The position numbers were made by a program, and so were the translations under genes. Shown one piece after another: positions 6,583 to 10,224 of a DNA stretch of 10,224 nucleotides; the first letter of the stretch is position 1, and each line of letters begins with the position of its first letter. The DNA lies in contig JALEPE010000117.1 in NCBI GenBank assembly GCA_022766795.1, positions 1-10,224 on the forward strand, read 5' to 3'. The notes beneath the pieces were generated by a model. The model had not been told where the DNA came from. It was given only the letters and a program-made list of their open reading frames with translations, and did not search any database. The DNA is from Helicobacter sp. (lineage in GTDB: Bacteria; Campylobacterota; Campylobacteria; Campylobacterales; Helicobacteraceae).

Positions 6583-8163
6583 TTATTGGAGAAGTTTAAG
6601 AACATTTTGTTGCACTTGGTTTGCTTGAGCCATTGCAAAGCTTCCAGATTGTGCAAGAATGTTTGTCTTAGAGAAGTTAGCGGATTCACTTGCAAAATCC
6701 ACATCACGGATTTGAGATTCTGCAGCTTTGACATTGACTTGTGTTACGGTGATGTTGTTAATGGTAACTACGAGTTGTTGTTGCACAGAACCCAAGTCCG
6801 CACGGATTTTATCTAGGTGTTCTTGTGCGGCTTGTGCCATATCCATAACTGCCATTGCACCTTCCAAGCTTGTAACACCTGCCCCGATTCCATTTGCATT
6901 GACGGTTGCAACGGCGGTGTTATAGTTTGCACCGATTGCAGAGGCAATGTTTGCGCCAAACTCTCCATTAACGCTACGGAGATTCACGGTGTATTGTGCG
7001 ATTCCAGAACCTGCTTGAATATTGGTAGCTCCAGAGTGCAATCCCACTTGAGAGAAATTTGCACCAGAGACTAGAATATCCCTTGCGTTAAGACGAATCA
7101 AAGTTAAGCGTCCGACAATCGCGTGTGTTGTGCCTGAAATTCCTGCAAACGAACCACCCTGAACGGGATTTCCATTGGCATTAACGCCATTAAGAACGGA
7201 AGAGCCACTTGTTACGCTAACAGAAATAGCGCGTCCGTCATTGCTCGTGAGTTGTAATGCACCAGAGATGCTAAGGGAGGCATGCACACCTGTGCGCTCT
7301 TTTTGGGAGTTAATCGCATTAATCAATCTACCATCATAGTCGTTTCTTTGCACATCATTAATATCGCCAATATTGATTCCATTAATCTTAAGTCCGCGCA
7401 CGGTTCCAGAACCAATCGGTGCTGAACCTTGTCCTTGCACGACATAAGTCGCACGCACCCCTAGAGTATCAGAGTTTTTGTTAATCGCTTCTGCAAGAGC
7501 CCCGATTCCTGTTCCTGCTGAAGTAGAGATTTTAATAGATTCAATAGAATAGTTGTTTGTGCCATCTGTATTTAAGAATTTAAGTGTAACTTCTGAAAAA
7601 CTACTTACACCCGCACTCACAGACATTTCTGCGGCAGTCTCATAGCGCACATGCCCGATTTTGTGAGAGTTTGTTGGCTGAATAGAGGCTTTAACGGTGG
7701 TGTTAGAATATGCACCAATTTGGAATTCTTTATTTGTAAAAGCACCTGAAAGCATTTGTTGCCCGTTGAAACTTGTGGTGTTTGCAATATTATCTAATTC
7801 TTCCATAAGTCTTAGAATATCGCTTTGAAGCGCGTTTCTTGTTGTTTTGGTTTGTCCATCTTGTGCCGCTTGGGTTGCTTTGGTTTTGATTGAATCTAAG
7901 ATTTTGATTTGCTCATCCATTGCTTTATCGGCAGTTTGAATCATACCGATTGCGTCATTGGCGTTATTAGTTGCTTGACCTAATGCAGCAGCTTGAGAAC
8001 GCAAACTATCGGCGATTGCCATTCCTGAAGCATCATCGGCTGCTTTGTTGATTCGTAAGCCAGAGCTTAACTTCTCTAGCGATTCTGCCATATTGCGATT
8101 ATTCACAATTCCTGAAGTGTGTGCGTTTAACGCATTCACATTGGTGTATATCCTATAACTCAT
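6583..8163 (-). CDS. flaB: Flagellin B (minor flagellar filament protein)
   Basis: The 526-residue protein has the conserved coiled-coil ends of flagellin. The N-terminal D0/D1 region has KLSSGLRINKAADDASGMAI (31-50) and NANDAIGMIQTADKAMDEQI; the C-terminal region (about 436-526) has VNVKAAESQIRDVDFA and ends QQNVLKLLQ. Details such as MSYRIYTN, GMAIADSLRSQ and EELDNIANTTSFNGQQMLSG match H. pylori FlaB better than FlaA, and its length is near the 514 residues I recall for that protein. The middle (about 180-430) is the variable, surface-exposed D2/D3 part and is rich in Ser/Thr, the usual glycosylation sites. Residues 90-97 (DSIKTKAT) replace the TLR5-binding segment of enterobacterial flagellin, as is usual in this phylum. 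AAAGGA lies six bases before the ATG and a sigma54 promoter lies upstream. Confidence 0.95.
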   Translation of the reverse strand: MSYRIYTNVNALNAHTSGIVNNRNMAESLEKLSSGLRINKAADDASGMAIADSLRSQAAALGQATNNANDAIGMIQTADKAMDEQIKILDSIKTKATQAAQDGQTKTTRNALQSDILRLMEELDNIANTTSFNGQQMLSGAFTNKEFQIGAYSNTTVKASIQPTNSHKIGHVRYETAAEMSVSAGVSSFSEVTLKFLNTDGTNNYSIESIKISTSAGTGIGALAEAINKNSDTLGVRATYVVQGQGSAPIGSGTVRGLKINGINIGDINDVQRNDYDGRLINAINSQKERTGVHASLSISGALQLTSNDGRAISVSVTSGSSVLNGVNANGNPVQGGSFAGISGTTHAIVGRLTLIRLNARDILVSGANFSQVGLHSGATNIQAGSGIAQYTVNLRSVNGEFGANIASAIGANYNTAVATVNANGIGAGVTSLEGAMAVMDMAQAAQEHLDKIRADLGSVQQQLVVTINNITVTQVNVKAAESQIRDVDFASESANFSKTNILAQSGSFAMAQANQVQQNVLKLLQ

Positions 8164-8203
8164 TATGCATCCTTTGCAAAAAATTGAATTTGCAAGTGAT
8201 AAA

Positions 8204-8218
8204 GCAAATGGTGTTCCA
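8204..8218 (-). promoter_or_regulatory. Sigma54 (RpoN) promoter of flaB
   Basis: On the - strand TGGAACACCATTTGC has GG and GC separated by exactly ten bases, with TTTGC at -12, close to the TGGCAC-N5-TTGC consensus. Transcription would start near 8192, giving a leader of about 29 bases to the flaB ATG. H. pylori flaB is also RpoN-dependent, which supports expression in the hook/late-middle flagellar class under the FlgR activator. Confidence 0.85.
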
Positions 8219-8280
8219 CTTTTTGAAATTGTGTGTAAAAGAGGCGGTTTTGTCTGTTGTTGCGGGGATTGTTGCGCCTA

Positions 8281-8315
8281 TTATTGCGAGGATTTTGCCT
8301 GAAGCAATCTGTAAT
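8281..8315 (+). repeat. Degenerate palindromic repeat copy
   Basis: ATTGCGAGGATTTTGCC followed by GAAGCAATCTGTAAT is a worn version of the short-stem subtype (compare copy C read on the other strand). It lies between the flaB promoter and copy F. Confidence 0.6.
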
Positions 8316-8343
8316 GCTGAAATGCTTTTAGGCTTTCTACTTT

Positions 8344-8385
8344 GTCATTGCGAGAAAACCGCAGGTTTTCGTGGCAATCTATAAT
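8344..8385 (+). repeat. Palindromic repeat copy F with tail
   Basis: GTCATTGCGAG, the stem GAAAACC / GGTTTTC with a GCA loop, then CGTGGCAATCTATAAT. Compared with copy A, the stem positions changed in pairs while the loop and arms stayed the same. The tail to about 8420 ends GCAATGGAATCTTTAA as in copy D and is followed by GAGGTTCCTTATTGTG and then copy G, the same order as the A-B pair at the left end. Confidence 0.85.
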
Positions 8386-8430
8386 CTAGCAAATAGAAAC
8401 CTTTGCAATGGAATCTTTAATGAGGTTCCT

Positions 8431-8468
8431 TATTGTGGATTGCTGCACTTTGTTCGCAATGACGAAGC
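8431..8468 (-). repeat. Palindromic repeat copy G (short subtype, inverted)
   Basis: On the + strand TATTGTGGATTGCTGCACTTTG is followed by TTCGCAATGACGAAGC. The ATTGC / GCAAT outer arms are kept while the inner stem is short and weak. Confidence 0.7.
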
Positions 8469-8494
8469 GGGTGAAAATGCTAACGCATTCGCAC

Positions 8495-8527
8495 GCCACA
8501 AGATTTTACAAATCTCTCGTAAGCAAT
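8495..8527 (-). repeat. Degenerate palindromic repeat copy
   Basis: GCCACA, the perfect stem AGATTT-TAC-AAATCT (8501-8515), then CTCGTAAGCAATG. The arms resemble copy B with small insertions, and the stem again has its own sequence but intact pairing. Confidence 0.5.
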
Positions 8528-8538
8528 GGTTAGGCTTT

Positions 8539-8586
8539 CGTCATTACTAGGAATAAACGAAGACGAGAGACGAAGCAATCTATAAT
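8539..8586 (+). repeat. Palindromic repeat copy H
   Basis: CGTCATTACTAGG at the left and CGAAGCAATCTATAAT at the right, with a longer, irregular middle containing CGAAGACGAGAGACGAAG. The tail matches copy F for about 20 bases. Confidence 0.65.
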
Positions 8587-8643
8587 CTAGCAAAAAGTAG
8601 CTTCAGCAATGGCAAAAATTTTTGATTTTAACTAAAGTTTTGC

Positions 8644-8649
8644 TAAAAT
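8644..8649 (+). promoter_or_regulatory. Sigma70-type promoter (-10 TAAAAT) for the glycosyltransferase gene
   Basis: TTTTGCTAAAATC has one mismatch to TATAAT, is preceded by TGC and by T-rich runs at roughly ten-base spacing, as in Campylobacterota promoters. Transcription would start near 8656, about 33 bases before the ATG at 8689. Confidence 0.55.
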
Positions 8650-8688
8650 CCGCCGATATTTACAGAATCCTAAAACTAAAGACAAAGA

Positions 8689-10224
8689 ATGCAACCTACA
8701 CAATTAATTGGACAAGAAATTTTAACAAAATTAAAAGCAGCAAGTCATAAAATAGCACTTGATGAGGTCATCTTACTGATTCGCTCTCTTGGGAAGCAAG
8801 GGCAAGAGGAATTAGAGTTGGCAACGCGGTTAGAAATTATTGCGTTGTTGCGGCAAAAAGTATTGGATTTGATTTATAACAAAGGCGATATTCCCGATTA
8901 TAATTTTTTATGGTGTTTTGGAATCTTTGGGGATTGTGGAGCGGATTATAAGATTCCACAAGATACGCGCTTTGATGGCTTTATAGATTTGGCAAGTTAT
9001 GTCAAAAGCACGGAATCTGATTATGAGCGGTTGGTATTTATTAACTGCATTAGCGTGGCAATGCTGCTTAGGGGGGATAGGGAAGAGGCGATTAAGTTTT
9101 TCTTGCGGCATATTATTTATTTGGATTTGGTTGAGCAATATATGGAGGGGCTAAATACCTTTGTGTTAGATTTTTGCTTTTATTACCAACTCCCTATTGA
9201 GTGGATTTTAAAGATTCAAAAAGAGGCTTTGGAGGAGGAGTATTTTTGGCAGATTTCTGATAGGAAGAAAAAATCCATTTTTCTGTGGAGTATGCATATT
9301 TTTTGGAATGTTAAGCATTATTTTAATGACTTAAAATGGCGTGAGAATTTTCCTGTGTGGCTTGGAGTTTTAAAGCGGCTTTTGGAGCAGGGAAATTTGG
9401 ATTTAGCGATGTATGTGGAATTTTACATTTACCATAAATTTGGAAATTCTGCACAGACACAGGAGGATTGGCAGGAATACAATGATAAGGTTGTGAAGCT
9501 TGTAGAGCCTTATTTTGTAGAATATGGCAAGACTTTAACCCAATGCAAGAAAGCGGTGGATAGGAGTGCGGGGCGCAAAATAAAAATTGGAATCTTAAAG
9601 GATAGAATCGTTGCAAATTCGCCTTATAAGGTGGAGTATTCTTTGATTAAGGCGTTGCTAAGTGAGGAGGAGTTTGCAAGTCAATACGAAATTGTAGTGT
9701 ATTCTATGGCGTATATTCAAAAGAGTATTGATGATATTCCGATTATGCAATCTTTAGTGGAGATTGGCGCGTCTGTGGTGAGTCCTACGTTTGGTTTGGT
9801 GCAAGAGTATAGCTATTATGTCCCGCATTTGCAAAAGGCAATGACGTTTAGGAATAGAATCCTTGCTGATGAAATAGATATTCTCATCTCCACAGGCACG
9901 ATTGATGGGAGCGATTTTCTCTTTGCTACAAGAAGTGCGCCCAAGCAAATCTTTTGGAGTCACGGGAATGGCAGATATGATATTAGCGGGATTGATGAGA
10001 GGATTTCACACGCTCCGCCCAAAGACACTCCTTATATTTTCAAAAGCCTTTCTGTGCCTATGGATAGGGATAGATTCTATAATCCACCCCGCGCACCCGA
10101 AGCGATTGCAGCAGAGAAAGCTAAGTATCCTATTGAGGAAGATACGGTTGTGTTAGGCGTGATTGGAAGGCTTGTAAAAGTGGATAGTGATGCGTATTTA
10201 GAGGCGATTGCGGAGGTAATGCAA
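8689..10224 (+). CDS. Putative GT-B glycosyltransferase with helical N-terminal domain (3' end outside window)
   Basis: An open frame of 512 codons runs from the ATG at 8689 to the window end without a stop; an in-frame TAA at 8677 limits the start, and the ribosome binding site is weak (AAAG). Residues 1-295 look mostly alpha-helical, without membrane spans. From residue 296, RKIKIGILKDRI starts a Rossmann-like domain, with VVYSMAY, EIDILISTGTIDGSDF (395-410) and APKQIFWSHGNGR (417-429). TVVLGVIGRLVKVDSDAYLE (486-505) looks like the first strand and loop of the second GT-B lobe, where the nucleotide sugar would bind. A helical domain followed by GT-B resembles the HMW1C and O-GlcNAc-transferase-like protein glycosyltransferases, but I do not recognise the exact family. 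Location beside flaB, on the opposite strand, makes protein or surface glycosylation plausible. The catalytic C-terminal part cannot be judged here. Confidence 0.65.
   Translation, partial: MQPTQLIGQEILTKLKAASHKIALDEVILLIRSLGKQGQEELELATRLEIIALLRQKVLDLIYNKGDIPDYNFLWCFGIFGDCGADYKIPQDTRFDGFIDLASYVKSTESDYERLVFINCISVAMLLRGDREEAIKFFLRHIIYLDLVEQYMEGLNTFVLDFCFYYQLPIEWILKIQKEALEEEYFWQISDRKKKSIFLWSMHIFWNVKHYFNDLKWRENFPVWLGVLKRLLEQGNLDLAMYVEFYIYHKFGNSAQTQEDWQEYNDKVVKLVEPYFVEYGKTLTQCKKAVDRSAGRKIKIGILKDRIVANSPYKVEYSLIKALLSEEEFASQYEIVVYSMAYIQKSIDDIPIMQSLVEIGASVVSPTFGLVQEYSYYVPHLQKAMTFRNRILADEIDILISTGTIDGSDFLFATRSAPKQIFWSHGNGRYDISGIDERISHAPPKDTPYIFKSLSVPMDRDRFYNPPRAPEAIAAEKAKYPIEEDTVVLGVIGRLVKVDSDAYLEAIAEVMQ

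Larger units (their letters stand above)
8386..8640. other. Intergenic repeat cluster upstream of the glycosyltransferase gene
   Basis: No supportable gene. Besides copies G, 8495-8527 and H, there is a small hairpin AATGC-TAAC-GCATT (about 8475-8488). The tail after copy H (TCTATAATCTAGCAAAAAG) matches that after copy F (TCTATAATCTAGCAAATAG). Confidence 0.7.

Noticed and set aside
8121..8384. Rightward open frame of 87 codons upstream of flaB
   Set aside because: It starts inside flaB on the opposite strand, crosses the flaB sigma54 promoter and ends within palindromic repeat F. It has no family resemblance and looks like chance.
9323..9963. Leftward open frames inside the + strand glycosyltransferase gene
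   Set aside because: They are antisense to a continuous 512-codon frame with glycosyltransferase motifs and show no domain of their own.

Overview
The window looks like an AT-rich Campylobacterota genome, most probably a Helicobacter. The flagellin at 6583-8163 follows H. pylori FlaB closely at both ends and is preceded by a sigma54-type promoter. A Maf-family flagellin glycosyltransferase lies directly behind it, the same flaB-maf order that I recall from H. pylori. Promoters of the TTTGCTATAAT type and a 10-bp poly-G/C tract inside a gene also fit this group. Species cannot be fixed from the window; an enterohepatic Helicobacter is a guess.

Layout: (1) 1-227, + strand: the 3' end of a GNAT acetyltransferase resembling PseH (pseudaminic acid synthesis), whose last codons are supplied by a palindromic repeat. 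(2) 228-621: no gene, but a cluster of these repeats. (3) 622-6513, all on the - strand: a tightly packed operon, in transcription order maf, a phase-variable half-size TagB/TagF-like gene, a full-length TagB/TagF-like CDP-alcohol phosphotransferase, a LicC-LicA fusion (nucleotidyltransferase plus choline-type kinase) and a DMT-family transporter that may be the LicB counterpart. Every junction overlaps (4, 4, 4 and 13 bp). (4) 6583-8163, - strand: flaB, with its own sigma54 promoter and a terminator; a separate sigma70-like promoter for the maf operon sits immediately after that terminator. (5) 8164-8688: promoter region and a second cluster of the same palindromic repeats. (6) 8689 to the window end, + strand: a long open frame of at least 512 codons with no stop in the window, an alpha-helical N-terminal half followed by a GT-B glycosyltransferase domain.

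How it may work together (inference): the transporter imports choline or a similar amino alcohol, the LicC-LicA fusion phosphorylates it and activates it as a CDP derivative, and the TagB/TagF-like enzymes transfer the phospho-alcohol to a surface acceptor. No LicD-type transferase is present, so the TagB/TagF-like proteins are the only candidates here for that step. Because the cassette is translationally chained to maf and lies beside flaB, the acceptor could be the flagellin glycan. One of the two transferase genes carries a G10 tract and is out of frame in this sequence (OFF); nine or twelve G would restore a 162-residue protein. This would be a phase-switchable phospho-alcohol decoration system attached to the flagellin locus, and it is the most interesting part of the window.
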